From NCBI GenBank assembly GCA_002375495.1, contig DFLU01000010.1:553409-617408 (forward strand): a DNA stretch of 64,000 nucleotides, read 5' to 3'. Made by a program: the position numbers and the translations under genes. The notes under the pieces were generated by a model. It made no database searches and was not told the origin of the DNA. It saw only the letters and a list, made by a program, of their open reading frames with translations. Shown in pieces: positions 16,144-24,610 of the stretch. Position 1 is the stretch's first letter. Every line of letters begins with the position of its first letter. This DNA is from Flavobacteriaceae bacterium UBA3611 (GTDB lineage Bacteria; Bacteroidota; Bacteroidia; Flavobacteriales; Flavobacteriaceae).

Positions 16144-16713
16144 ATGAACACAGTAAAAAACTTGGCAGCTATTTTCCTTCTAGTACTATTAGTCTCATGC
16201 GGTGGTGGCACCGACAGCCAACCAGCAAATGCAAAAGGCTTTGCTGCCATAGAGCAAAGCATTAAAGATAAATTTGGTGCTGATGCCTATTATACAAACG
16301 TGAATATACTACATGACGCTTCATTAGGTAATATGATCAATGTAACAGTGACTGAAGACCCGGCTTCATTAGAAATGGGCGAACACGTATTTAGCAAACA
16401 CTCTTCCTGGGAACAAAATGCCACAGTTACTATAGAAATTCCTGAGGGAACGCAGGCGAAAGATTATATGTTTCAGTTAGATGAAAACATCAGTCTTGAA
16501 ACATTAGGGGCATTGGTAGAACAATCGGTAGCAAAATTAACTACGGAAAAAAATATTGATAACCCTACGCTAGCAATGGCATTTATAAAGTTTCCGAAGA
16601 ACGGAGATATATCAAAAACCGAATATACGGTTAGGCTAGAACCTAAAAATGGCGGTACGTCTTTTACTTTTCGATATGACCTCCAAGGAAATTTTATAGA
16701 GATGGATTACTAA
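16144..16713 (+). CDS. Lipoprotein of unknown function, first gene of the LytTR-adjacent operon
   Basis: 189 residues. Lipoprotein leader (lipobox LLVSC, followed by GGGTDSQP). The mature part is alpha/beta with no recognised family; segments include FAAIEQSIKDKFGADAYYTNVNI, a helical LETLGALVEQSVAKL and a final strand pair TSFTFRYDLQGNFIEMDY. It starts a run of five same-strand genes (16144-19441) that are divergent from the transmembrane LytTR receptor. Four GTCAC-core repeats lie in the shared upstream region. It is the best candidate direct target of that receptor. Function unknown. Confidence 0.75.
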   Translation: MNTVKNLAAIFLLVLLVSCGGGTDSQPANAKGFAAIEQSIKDKFGADAYYTNVNILHDASLGNMINVTVTEDPASLEMGEHVFSKHSSWEQNATVTIEIPEGTQAKDYMFQLDENISLETLGALVEQSVAKLTTEKNIDNPTLAMAFIKFPKNGDISKTEYTVRLEPKNGGTSFTFRYDLQGNFIEMDY

Positions 16714-16779
16714 TCGCAAGTCTCAGACGAGTCACCTCTAATACATTAAAACTTAAATTTCAACAGAAACAGTCAACCT

Positions 16780-17166
16780 ATGGAAAACACAATCACCATT
16801 CAGAACAATTATAATACGTTAGACAAGCTCTACAATTTCTTAAATACTAAAACACAATTTGAATGCGCAAAAACCTACGATACCTGGGATGTTAGAACTG
16901 GAGCAAACGGACAAATGGAAGAATGTATCGTGCTTAAGAAAAGTTCGATGCATGCTGTAAAATTGTATTTTTCCGAAGAAAACAAAGTGAAGGTGAATCA
17001 TATTATCCCGAATAAAGTGATGCATGCCTACTTCGGAAAGAGCGTCAAATCACATCGAAATATCCTTGAACTCATCACCGGACAAATAAAAGAAGTAGCC
17101 CTAAAAGGCAGCCAACAAAAAGCCTTTGATGAATTGAGCAACGAAGTACGAAAAGCATCAGCTTAG
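16780..17166 (+). CDS. Cytoplasmic protein of unknown function
   Basis: 128 residues, no leader and no membrane segment. It begins ENTITIQNNYNTLDKLYNFL and contains a short strand-rich block (GQMEECIVLKKSSMHAVKLYF, KVKVNHIIPNKVMHAYF) followed by a helical C-terminus (NILELITGQIKEVAL). The fold may be a small alpha/beta domain; I do not recognise the family. It lies 66 bp after the lipoprotein gene and 15 bp before a membrane protein gene, so it belongs to the same probable transcript. Confidence 0.65.
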   Translation: MENTITIQNNYNTLDKLYNFLNTKTQFECAKTYDTWDVRTGANGQMEECIVLKKSSMHAVKLYFSEENKVKVNHIIPNKVMHAYFGKSVKSHRNILELITGQIKEVALKGSQQKAFDELSNEVRKASA

Positions 17167-17181
17167 CTCAGTATTCAATTT

Positions 17182-17526
17182 ATGCAGCTGCTAAAACAAT
17201 TTGGAATTTACCTTGGATGGACCGGCATAGCCTTATTGTTGGGTTTGTGCCACGTATATGTTGCTTTAGGCCCTAGAATTACAACCTCCAATAGTTTTTT
17301 TACATGGCTGCTTAATCTACTGTATAATCACGCGTTGCTGTACGTTGGCTTACCTATCGGACTATTACTGGCAATACTTTTTATACTTTTTGATGTGTTC
17401 TTTCTGAAAAAGAAGCTGAACAACAATTTTAAAGGTGTTGTAGTTCGGTTTCTTGTGCTGCTTACTTTTTCTGTCGGATTTGGAGGTATCCATTATTTTT
17501 TGGAAAAAGTAATTGATGTAATCTAG
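17182..17526 (+). CDS. Small integral membrane protein of unknown function
   Basis: 114 residues with three probable transmembrane helices: about 8-28 (IYLGWTGIALLLGLCHVYVA), 48-72 (HALLYVGLPIGLLLAILFILF) and 88-108 (VRFLVLLTFSVGFGGIHYF). The loop after the second helix is basic (KKKLNN). No family recognised. It lies 15 bp after the preceding gene and is part of the operon of unknown proteins next to the LytTR receptor. Confidence 0.65.
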   Translation: MQLLKQFGIYLGWTGIALLLGLCHVYVALGPRITTSNSFFTWLLNLLYNHALLYVGLPIGLLLAILFILFDVFFLKKKLNNNFKGVVVRFLVLLTFSVGFGGIHYFLEKVIDVI

Positions 17527-17597
17527 CTGAGAGAAACAACTGAAACATTTGAAATGTTGGGATAGGAGCGTACCTTTAAACCATAAAAAATGCACAA

Positions 17598-18179
17598 TTG
17601 GCGATTCTGATTATCATACTGTTTGCAATCCTAGCAGGTATCGCGGTATTCCTCTTGTTTAAATTGTGTGTATGGGCGCTCAAAAAGAGAATTAGAAGTA
17701 TTGGCATATTTTCAATTGTGGGTATATTATGTATCGGAATATTTATAAATGATCGCTATTTTACAGGCATGGAGTTGATACAGTCAGATGTTTATCCGCA
17801 ACTGTATCTGGTTAAAAATCGGGTTGCCAACGATGAAGAGGTGCATCGTTCTATTCAGAAAAAAGTGCTGGAAGTTATCAATGAACAACAGTCTAGTGAA
17901 AGCTTGACAATAAAAGAATCTGAGCAATATGATTTTCAGTTTTATGAATTTACCAAAGGGGATTGGGGAGCAGGAGGTACGGCTTATTTTTTAGATCATG
18001 AAGAAAGAGTTGATGGCATGATGGCCGAACTGCTAGCGTATTACCCCAATGATTTAATTGCTGAGACCAGCGTACAATCATGTACAGACAATAGCTCAAA
18101 TTTTATGATTGTACTGCACTATTTTGAAAAACGCCGACAAATAAAAACAGATACTCTCTTTAATTTCTGCGGAAAATGA
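17598..18179 (+). CDS. Membrane protein of unknown function, apparent TTG start
   Basis: 193 residues with two N-terminal transmembrane helices (residues about 2-25 and 34-53) and a soluble C-terminal domain with one Cys pair (SCTDN, FNFCGK). The frame has no ATG before MELIQSD, which would remove both helices, so the TTG at 17598 is taken as the start. An out-of-frame ATG at 17590 opens a six-codon reading frame (MHNWRF) across it. That could be a coupling leader or the scar of a small indel. A TACCTTTA box at 17571 resembles a -7 element. The stop overlaps the next start by 4 bp (ATGA), indicating translational coupling. Confidence 0.65.
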   Translation: MAILIIILFAILAGIAVFLLFKLCVWALKKRIRSIGIFSIVGILCIGIFINDRYFTGMELIQSDVYPQLYLVKNRVANDEEVHRSIQKKVLEVINEQQSSESLTIKESEQYDFQFYEFTKGDWGAGGTAYFLDHEERVDGMMAELLAYYPNDLIAETSVQSCTDNSSNFMIVLHYFEKRRQIKTDTLFNFCGK

Positions 18180-19441
18180 AATATATAATCATACTCGTCG
18201 CTATCACATGTTTATCTTGTAAGCAGCATATCAAAAAAGAAGCACAAACCGAAGCCATAGCGCAGCATACGAAAGTTGAGCCAATAGCATCAATGAAGGC
18301 AGACACCATTAGTTTTGCCAAAGCTTTAGCCGCTTTGCCTAATCGATCACTTCCATTTACTGACGACACTAGCTTTGATAGCTTTATTGAAGCCGAAGAT
18401 TATAAAGAAGTCGCTGTAGAGGCGTTTCAACTAAAAACATTGTATCCAAATTTTGATGCCGACGGATATAACTATCGTGCCATTGCTGCGTATCGAATTA
18501 TTTTTTCGTCAGCTTTTCATTCGGTGGTGATTACGGTTAAAAAGGGTGACAATGAAATGGAATCGGTGTTGATTAACTACGATTTAAGCGGAAATATCAT
18601 CGCTCATGAAGTTATTTCGTATGATGAGATTGCCGAAGGACAATTCAGGATAACAGCTAATGTGACCAAAAACAGTATTGAGAAAAGTCATGTTTCTTGG
18701 GCCACGGGCGAAGAACAGGTGACAAAGCAAAAGCTTACCATTGACGCTGATGGTAAGATTAATAAGGTTTTAACAGACGAAAACCTTCTTAAAAAGGTAA
18801 TCCAAGCGTTGGGGCTTACAAATAAGAAAATTGAGAAACGATTTTTGGAAATAAAGGTAATGCCTAACAGCCCAGACGAGACCATAATGGTCATTCCGGA
18901 GCTGACTTATGAAGCTGAAGACGACGACTCGTTTACTTTAGACCTTCATATTGTTATTGTAAATAATAAAACAGCCAATATCACACATACCTATGTAGAT
19001 AAAGGCTGGACTTCAGACGCCATACGGTTGGATAGCTTGCTTATTGATACAGTACCGTACCTACTTGCTGAAAATACTAGGGCTTTTGGTATCCGAATTA
19101 ATTTTTTGGGTATGTCAAGACCCAGTCCGTATAGCAACCAAGTGATTACTCTTTTTGTACCTACGGAAGGAACCTTAAAAATGGTTCTGAAACCCTATGA
19201 TGTTATGAACTACGGGGGTGAATGGGACATGGTCTGCGCTGGAGAGTTTGTACAGGAAAATAGAACCCTCGGCATGGCTAAAACTAACACTAAGGGCTAT
19301 TTTGACATACGAGTCACTACGATCACCAAAACGCTGAATCATGCGTTAGACGCGCAAGGGGAGTGTATTACTTCGGAAAGTGAAACTGTGACTACCTCGA
19401 TGCTAAAATTTGATGGGGAGTTGTATCAAGTGGTAGAGTAA
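18176..19441 (+). CDS. Lipoprotein of unknown function
   Basis: 421 residues. Lipoprotein leader (TCLSC, then KQHIKKE). A helical N-terminal stretch is followed by two beta-rich halves. The first has a strand pattern with YRIIFSSAFHSVVITVKKG and VLINYDLSGNIIAHEVI; the second ends in SETVTTSMLKFDGELYQVVE. No family recognised. Translationally coupled (4-bp overlap) to the membrane protein before it, which suggests that the two form one envelope unit. Last gene of the putative LytTR-controlled operon. The 69 bp downstream contain a 16-bp palindrome. Confidence 0.72.
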   Translation: MKYIIILVAITCLSCKQHIKKEAQTEAIAQHTKVEPIASMKADTISFAKALAALPNRSLPFTDDTSFDSFIEAEDYKEVAVEAFQLKTLYPNFDADGYNYRAIAAYRIIFSSAFHSVVITVKKGDNEMESVLINYDLSGNIIAHEVISYDEIAEGQFRITANVTKNSIEKSHVSWATGEEQVTKQKLTIDADGKINKVLTDENLLKKVIQALGLTNKKIEKRFLEIKVMPNSPDETIMVIPELTYEAEDDDSFTLDLHIVIVNNKTANITHTYVDKGWTSDAIRLDSLLIDTVPYLLAENTRAFGIRINFLGMSRPSPYSNQVITLFVPTEGTLKMVLKPYDVMNYGGEWDMVCAGEFVQENRTLGMAKTNTKGYFDIRVTTITKTLNHALDAQGECITSESETVTTSMLKFDGELYQVVE

Positions 19442-19488
19442 AATCTCAGGTATCCTTTCAAGATTGATATCTAAAATATTAAGTTTAC

Positions 19489-19504
19489 TTGTTAATATTA
19501 ACAA
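19489..19504. repeat. 16-bp perfect palindrome between convergent genes
   Basis: TTGTTAATATTAACAA is fully self-complementary and lies between the stops of the lipoprotein gene and the convergent hydrophilic protein gene. It is AT-rich without a flanking T-run, so terminator function is uncertain; it could also be a protein site. Confidence 0.4.
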
Positions 19505-19510
19505 TTCCCA

Positions 19511-19816
19511 CTACTTATTATCTTTCAACTTATCCCGCTCTAAGTCGGCATTATGTGCGCTGCCTTGGCTATGGACTTTATTTTCTTCGTCATTGAGTCC
19601 GTTGGGGCCATTTCCTTTTTTGGCATCATTGCGGCCGGGTACATCCAAATCAGAGCCAGCAAAATCGACTGGGCGTTCGCGCTCTTTGATTTGTTGGTCA
19701 TCGCCGCCATCGCCATGTACATTATCCTGCTTCAAGATATCCTTGTCATGTTTGGTCACATCTGAGTTATAGGTTTTCTGATCGTTTTTCGCTATTTCTG
19801 TATCTTTTGTTTTCAT
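19511..19816 (-). CDS. Small, highly hydrophilic, probably disordered protein
   Basis: 101 residues from the ATG at 19816. Composition is dominated by D, N, K, E and G (for example DKDILKQDNVHGDGGDD, FAGSDLDVPGRNDAKKGNG, LNDEENKVHSQGSAHN), with no hydrophobic core and no leader. Similar acidic flavobacterial proteins with a DLDVPG-x-x-ND pattern are widespread and are often linked to stress. Antisense frames here are shadows. No conserved function is known to me. Confidence 0.7.
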   Translation of the reverse strand: MKTKDTEIAKNDQKTYNSDVTKHDKDILKQDNVHGDGGDDQQIKERERPVDFAGSDLDVPGRNDAKKGNGPNGLNDEENKVHSQGSAHNADLERDKLKDNK

Positions 19817-19922
19817 AATCAATAAATTACGAAAAGGAATGCGATATCGCTAGGGTTTTAACGTGCTGTTAGGGGAGTTTTGTGAACGATTTTATGTGTT
19901 GAAGAATGATTCTATTGAAATG

Positions 19923-20630
19923 TTATTTATCTAACATCGGTTCTAACACCTCCCAAACCGTTTGCGCAATGATTTTATGACCCTCAACTGTCGGGTGAAT
20001 TCCATCGCTTTGATTTAGCGCTGCAATGCCGCCCACATCTTTAAGAATAAACGGAATAAAAGTTAGATCGTTTTGTTCTGCTAATTCAGCATACAGATTC
20101 CTAAATTCGCTCGTATAGTCCTGTCCCATATTGGGTGGGAGTTCCATACCGGCTAAAATGATCTTCGTATTCGGACTTTCTTGTTGTACCGCATCGATGA
20201 TTGCTTGTAAATTAGCGCGTGTTTCGGTTAACGAAATACCACGCAGCCCGTCATTCGCCCCCAGCTCTAATAAAAAAATATCGACGGGTTGATTCATGAT
20301 CCAATCTACCCGACTCTTACCTCCCGCAGTCGTTTCCCCGCTCAAGCCAGCGTTCACCACGGTGTAATTGAATCCTACGGAATCGATCTTCGATTGTAAC
20401 ACCGCCGGATAGCCATCGTTGGTATCGTCTAGTCCGTAACCCGCGGTAATACTATCGCCAAAACAAAGAATTGTCTTGGTGTCGCCGTTGCTGTCTTTGT
20501 CGCTAGATGCTGTTGTTTCTTCCATTTTTGATTCTGATGAAGTATCTTCTGATGATTTTTGGCGTTCACCACAATTCAGAAGAAGGGTAGCTAGCATGAA
20601 ATAACAAAACTTTAAGATTTTAGGCGACAT
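19923..20630 (-). CDS. tesA: SGNH-hydrolase lipoprotein, arylesterase/lysophospholipase TesA-like
   Basis: 235 residues from the ATG at 20630; ATGs at 20654 and earlier are alternatives. Lipoprotein leader ends LLLNC, followed by a Ser/Asp/Glu-rich linker. The SGNH fold shows block I CFGDSITAGYGL (catalytic Ser), block II Gly in NAGLSGETTAGG, block III GANDGLRG and block V DGIHPTVEGH (catalytic Asp and His). This matches TesA/arylesterase proteins acting on acyl thioesters or lysophospholipids in the periplasm. It is divergent from ybbA-ybbP, the same gene neighbourhood as tesA-ybbAP in E. coli, which supports the assignment. Lipid anchoring differs from the soluble E. coli enzyme. Confidence 0.88.
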   Translation of the reverse strand: MSPKILKFCYFMLATLLLNCGERQKSSEDTSSESKMEETTASSDKDSNGDTKTILCFGDSITAGYGLDDTNDGYPAVLQSKIDSVGFNYTVVNAGLSGETTAGGKSRVDWIMNQPVDIFLLELGANDGLRGISLTETRANLQAIIDAVQQESPNTKIILAGMELPPNMGQDYTSEFRNLYAELAEQNDLTFIPFILKDVGGIAALNQSDGIHPTVEGHKIIAQTVWEVLEPMLDK

Positions 20631-20671
20631 TCTTAGGGGTATTTTAAAAAGCATTTGTTTATTTTCCACTC

Positions 20672-20686
20672 CGGACCAAACGTCCG
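20672..20686. promoter_or_regulatory. Inverted repeat CGGAC-N5-GTCCG in the tesA/ybbA divergent region
   Basis: A perfect 5-bp inverted repeat with a 5-bp spacer, GC-rich in an AT-rich intergenic region of about 73 bp, midway between the two divergent starts. It may be a shared operator or an RNA hairpin near the tesA 5' end. Confidence 0.4.
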
Positions 20687-20703
20687 ACAAATGAAAACAA
20701 TAT

Positions 20704-21393
20704 ATGCCAAAGATATTAAAGATAAATGGTCTTGAGAAAACCTATACCAGCGGCCAAAAACAATTAACGGTATTAAAAAATATCAGCTTCGATGTTGAAA
20801 AAGGGCAAACCTTTTCTATTGTCGGGCCATCGGGGAGTGGTAAGACCACCTTATTAGGGTTGTGTGCCGGATTAGACAATCCGAATGCTGGCAGTGTAGA
20901 ATTATGTGGCTATGATCTAAACACCTTGAATGAAGATGAACGCGCGCAACTTCGAAACCGAGAGGTAGGTTTTATTTTTCAAAACTTTCAGCTACTACCA
21001 ACGCTGACGGCTTTAGAAAATGTAAGTGTGCCCTTAGAATTACAAGAAGATAAAAACGCCCGAACAAAATCTATCGAATTACTCGAAAAGGTAGGGCTTG
21101 GCGACCGTATGCATCACTACCCGTCGCAATTGTCTGGCGGCGAGCAGCAACGCGTGGCCTTGGCAAGGGCCTTCTCCAATAGACCTTCTATTTTGTTTGC
21201 CGATGAGCCTACGGGCAATCTGGATGAGGAAACTGGCGAAAATGTCATTAAGCTGCTATTCGAATTAAACAAAGAAGCAGGAACTACGTTGGTTATCATT
21301 TCGCATGACTTAGACCTAGCCAATCGTACCCAACAAATTTTGAGGCTTAAGGGCGGACAAATACTAACGAACGAACCTACCCAAGTCATTTGA
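20704..21393 (+). CDS. ybbA: ABC transporter ATPase, YbbA/LolD-like
   Basis: 229 residues. Walker A GPSGSGKT (about residue 41), Q-loop FQNFQLLPTLTALENV, signature LSGGEQQR, Walker B ILFADEPTG, and H-loop ISHD. The sequence type is the LolD/MacB/YbbA group, which works with FtsX-like permeases. The stop overlaps the TTG start of the permease gene by 4 bp, a tightly coupled pair. Together with the divergent TesA-like gene this reproduces the E. coli tesA-ybbA-ybbP locus. Likely role: ATP-driven extraction or transport of a lipid-like or envelope substrate; the true substrate is unknown. Confidence 0.95.
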   Translation: MPKILKINGLEKTYTSGQKQLTVLKNISFDVEKGQTFSIVGPSGSGKTTLLGLCAGLDNPNAGSVELCGYDLNTLNEDERAQLRNREVGFIFQNFQLLPTLTALENVSVPLELQEDKNARTKSIELLEKVGLGDRMHHYPSQLSGGEQQRVALARAFSNRPSILFADEPTGNLDEETGENVIKLLFELNKEAGTTLVIISHDLDLANRTQQILRLKGGQILTNEPTQVI

Positions 21394-23933
21394 AAACACC
21401 ACAACAAAATTCAAAACTCAATATCGCTTGGCTGTTTAAAATGGCTTATCGCGATGCCAAAGCCAGTAGGGTTCGGTTGCTTTTGTTTATAGCGTCAATT
21501 GTACTGGGTATCGCTGCCGTGGTTGCCATTCAGCTATTGAGTGATAACCTTAAAAACAACATCCAGCTTCAGTCTAAAAGTTTAATGGGTGCAGACTATA
21601 TTATCGATGCCAGGCAAGAACCTACCCAACGTGCACAGGAAATCATAGATTCTTTACAACCCGATGCCAAAGAGGTGAATTTCGTTTCGATGGTAGCGTT
21701 TCCGAAAAACGAAGGCACCAAATTGGTACGAGTTCGGGGTATTGAAGGGGCATTTCCGTTTTATGGCACTTTAGAAACACAACCAGCTTCAGCAGCAACA
21801 AGCTATCAAAATGAAGAAGGTGCATTGGTAGACGCCACCTTAATGTTGCAGTTTAACGTTGAACCAGGAGATTCCATCAAAGTGGGGGAGCTCACAATGC
21901 CAATTCTAGGCGCTTTAAAGTCCATTCCCGGGAGTACGGCTATTTCAACTTCCGTAGCACCTACCGTAGTGATACCCTTTCAGCAAATAAAAGCCACCGA
22001 GTTGTTGCAATTTGGAAGCCGAAAGGAATACCAGTTTTTTTACAAAGCTTCGGACACCTTAGACCTTGAAAAATTTGAGTCGAAGATTGAACCCATGCTG
22101 GATCTTGAAAAAGCCGATCTCGACACGCATACAAGCACAAGCAGGCGGTTGGGCAGACGTTTTGAAAACTTAAGCAAATTCTTGAACCTCGCAGCCTTTA
22201 TTGCATTGTTGTTGGGTTGCATCGGTATTGCAAGTTCTGTACAAATTTATATCAGGGAAAAGCTAACAGCCATTGCGGTATTAAAAACGATGGGCGCTAG
22301 TAGGTTGCAAAGTTTCCTTATTTTCCTGATACAAATTTCGGGCATTGGCATTATTGGCGGACTCATAGGTTCGGGTATTGGTGTTGGGCTTCAAGAGCTG
22401 TTTCCGTTGATTTTAAAAGACTTTTTGCCCTTCGATCTGGTCATTTCGGTAACCGCCAAACCCATCTTGATTGGTGTGCTGTTAGGCTTCTTCATGTCCG
22501 TTTTGTTTGCATTGCTACCGTTATTAAGCACCTGGTCTGTATCGCCACTAAAAGTATTGCGCATTTCCGAAGAAACCGAACAATCTCGATACACTAAAAT
22601 TTCAGTATTCGCCATCATCTTAGGATTCCTTTTTGCGTTTTCGTATTGGTTATTGCAAGATGCAATATATGCCTTGTATTTTGTGGGAGGAACGGTAATC
22701 ACTTTTACGATATTAGCCTTGGTGGCACAATGGTTTATGAAGTTAGTCCGGCGCTTTTTTCCTAAAAATTGGGGCTATACGAGTCGGCAAGGTTTATTGA
22801 ACTTGTTCCGACCCAACAACCAGACCGTCGTATTGGTCTTGGCCATTGGTCTGGGCACTTTTTTAATAAGCACCCTATACTTTACCAAAGACATCTTGTT
22901 ATCTAAAACCGAAGTAGGGGAGACCACTACCAACGCCAATATTATCATCTTAGACGTGCAAAGCGATCAGCGGGATGCGGTGGCCGATTACATTACCCAA
23001 AATGAGTTGCCCATTATAAGCAACACACCGTTGGTAACCATGCGCATGCACCGTATTAAAGGGCGATTGGTGAACGATATCCGTCAGGATACCACGCGAC
23101 AAATGCGACGATGGATCTTAAACCACGAGTTTAGAACTACCTATCGAGATAGCTTGACGCCATCTGAGGAAATTGTAGCAGGGGAGTGGGTTTCTAACAT
23201 AAAAGAGCAAGAACTGATTCCTATTTCAATTTCAGATGATTTAGCAGAAGATGCCAGGGTAACAGTAGGCGATACCATTGTGTTTGATGTGCAAGGGGTG
23301 CTTATGGAAACAAAAGTGGGCAGCATACGGGATGTAGACTGGAGCCAATTACAGATCAATTTTAATATTGTATTTCCGAAAGGAGTGCTCGAAAAAGCAC
23401 CACAGTTTCATGTGTTTACCACCGCAGCATCCGATGAGCAGCAATCGGCCGACTTGCAGCGCAATCTGGTAGCACAGTTCCCGAATGTGTCTATCATCGA
23501 TCTACGGCAGGTATTTACCATCGTTGAAGACATTTTAGGTAAGGTCTCTTTGATCATTAATTTTATGGCGTTCTTCAGTATTATTACCGGATTTATAGTG
23601 TTGATCGGCTCTGTACGAACCAGTAAATACCAGCGTATCAAAGAAAGTGTGTTGCTGCGAACTATGGGTGCCAAGAATGGGCAAATTTTAAAAATAGCTG
23701 CCTTAGAATACCTGTTTTTAGGACTGATGGGCAGTCTAGTAGGAATCGTATTAGCATTGTTGGGTAGCCTAGGCCTCGCATTTTTTTTATTTGAAGAACC
23801 TTTTATACCCTCGGCCATACCCTTTGTGGTCTTTATACCGGGCATCACGCTCTTAGTCATGGCGATTGGGTTGAGCAATATCCGAACGGTGTTACGCAGT
23901 TCTCCTTTGGAAGTGTTGCGGCGGGAAGGGTAG
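21390..23933 (+). CDS. ybbP: FtsX-like ABC permease, YbbP-type
   Basis: 847 residues from a TTG at 21390, whose last two bases form the TGA of ybbA. The next ATG (MAYRDAK) would drop 16 residues. Domain order: TM1 (about 27-47), a periplasmic MacB-like domain (45-260), three TMs (about 265-390), a short middle section with two further helices, a second N-terminal-like repeat starting with TSRQGLLNLFRPNN and a TM, a second periplasmic domain, and three final TMs ending VLRSSPLEVLRREG. The duplicated FtsX repeats (SPLKVLRI and SPLEVLRR termini) are the YbbP layout. Partner of the upstream ATPase. Confidence 0.93.
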   Translation: MKTPQQNSKLNIAWLFKMAYRDAKASRVRLLLFIASIVLGIAAVVAIQLLSDNLKNNIQLQSKSLMGADYIIDARQEPTQRAQEIIDSLQPDAKEVNFVSMVAFPKNEGTKLVRVRGIEGAFPFYGTLETQPASAATSYQNEEGALVDATLMLQFNVEPGDSIKVGELTMPILGALKSIPGSTAISTSVAPTVVIPFQQIKATELLQFGSRKEYQFFYKASDTLDLEKFESKIEPMLDLEKADLDTHTSTSRRLGRRFENLSKFLNLAAFIALLLGCIGIASSVQIYIREKLTAIAVLKTMGASRLQSFLIFLIQISGIGIIGGLIGSGIGVGLQELFPLILKDFLPFDLVISVTAKPILIGVLLGFFMSVLFALLPLLSTWSVSPLKVLRISEETEQSRYTKISVFAIILGFLFAFSYWLLQDAIYALYFVGGTVITFTILALVAQWFMKLVRRFFPKNWGYTSRQGLLNLFRPNNQTVVLVLAIGLGTFLISTLYFTKDILLSKTEVGETTTNANIIILDVQSDQRDAVADYITQNELPIISNTPLVTMRMHRIKGRLVNDIRQDTTRQMRRWILNHEFRTTYRDSLTPSEEIVAGEWVSNIKEQELIPISISDDLAEDARVTVGDTIVFDVQGVLMETKVGSIRDVDWSQLQINFNIVFPKGVLEKAPQFHVFTTAASDEQQSADLQRNLVAQFPNVSIIDLRQVFTIVEDILGKVSLIINFMAFFSIITGFIVLIGSVRTSKYQRIKESVLLRTMGAKNGQILKIAALEYLFLGLMGSLVGIVLALLGSLGLAFFLFEEPFIPSAIPFVVFIPGITLLVMAIGLSNIRTVLRSSPLEVLRREG

Positions 23934-23935
23934 CG

Positions 23936-24157
23936 TTAGTGGTTAGAGGTTAGATATGTAGGTATTGGGTAATAAGAGTTAGGATACGTTGTGATGGAAA
24001 ATACCTCAAAACTTTCGAGAAACTGCAGCACGTTTTTCTTGTAGGTTCTACTTATGGGGAGTGATAGGTTGTGAATGGTAATATAATCCTTCACAGGCAA
24101 TCGCGTTATAGGTACGAGATAGAAACGTATTATTCCTGGTTTGTAAGTGTTTTTAAT
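23936..24157 (-). pseudogene. Degraded LytTR-domain C-terminal fragment
   Basis: Reading the minus strand from about 24157 to the TAA at 23936-23938 gives an uninterrupted frame without a start codon. It contains KDYITIHNLSLPISRTYKKNV and LQFLESFEVF. That is the typical end of a LytTR domain (x-I-x-I-G/N-x-x-L/I-P-I-S/G-R-T-Y-K/R-x-x-V-L) and parallels the intact neighbour at 24201 (LLHIGNHKIPVGKTYREAVF). The N-terminal part is not recognisable. It is on the opposite strand to the intact LytTR gene. This looks like the remnant of a second LytTR regulator. Confidence 0.5.
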
Positions 24158-24200
24158 CTATATTGCTCATATCTAATGCAATGAAAAAAATACAAATAGC

Positions 24201-24521
24201 GTGAATAGTACCAAAGGCATATATTTAAAAAATAATGATCATTTGGAGCACGTAGGTTTTCCAGACATACTTTGTTTAAAAGGTGAAAACAACTATTGTA
24301 CTGTGTATGCAAAATCTGGTGATTACCCTTATAGTGCATTGCTGAAGGAAGTTGCAGCGCAATTACCTAAACATCTTTTTATACAAAGTCACAGAAATTA
24401 TGTTGTAAATATAAACGCCGTTTCCGGCTTCGAAGGTAATTTACTGCATATTGGTAATCATAAAATCCCGGTTGGTAAAACTTATAGAGAAGCCGTATTT
24501 AATTGTTTTAAAAGTATATAA
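24201..24521 (+). CDS. Stand-alone LytTR DNA-binding domain protein (GTG start)
   Basis: 106 residues, just one LytTR domain: GIYLKNNDHLEHVGFPDILCL, ENNYCTVYAKSG, LPKHLFIQSHRNYVVNINAV, and the closing IGNHKIPVGKTYREAVF. There is no receiver or membrane part. The start GTG overlaps the TGA of an eight-codon frame (MKKIQIA, 24181-24204) that begins exactly like many response-regulator N-termini. The gene may therefore be the surviving output domain of an internally deleted response regulator, or may be coupled to that leader. It follows ybbP at 267 bp and borders a repeat-rich strip. Confidence 0.7.
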   Translation: MNSTKGIYLKNNDHLEHVGFPDILCLKGENNYCTVYAKSGDYPYSALLKEVAAQLPKHLFIQSHRNYVVNINAVSGFEGNLLHIGNHKIPVGKTYREAVFNCFKSI

Positions 24522-24610
24522 GGGCTTCAAAATTGTTGTTGACGCTATAATAAACTAAGCTATAGTTATAATTGAATTATCTAAAGTAGCGTAGCTAACT
24601 ATAATTACAT

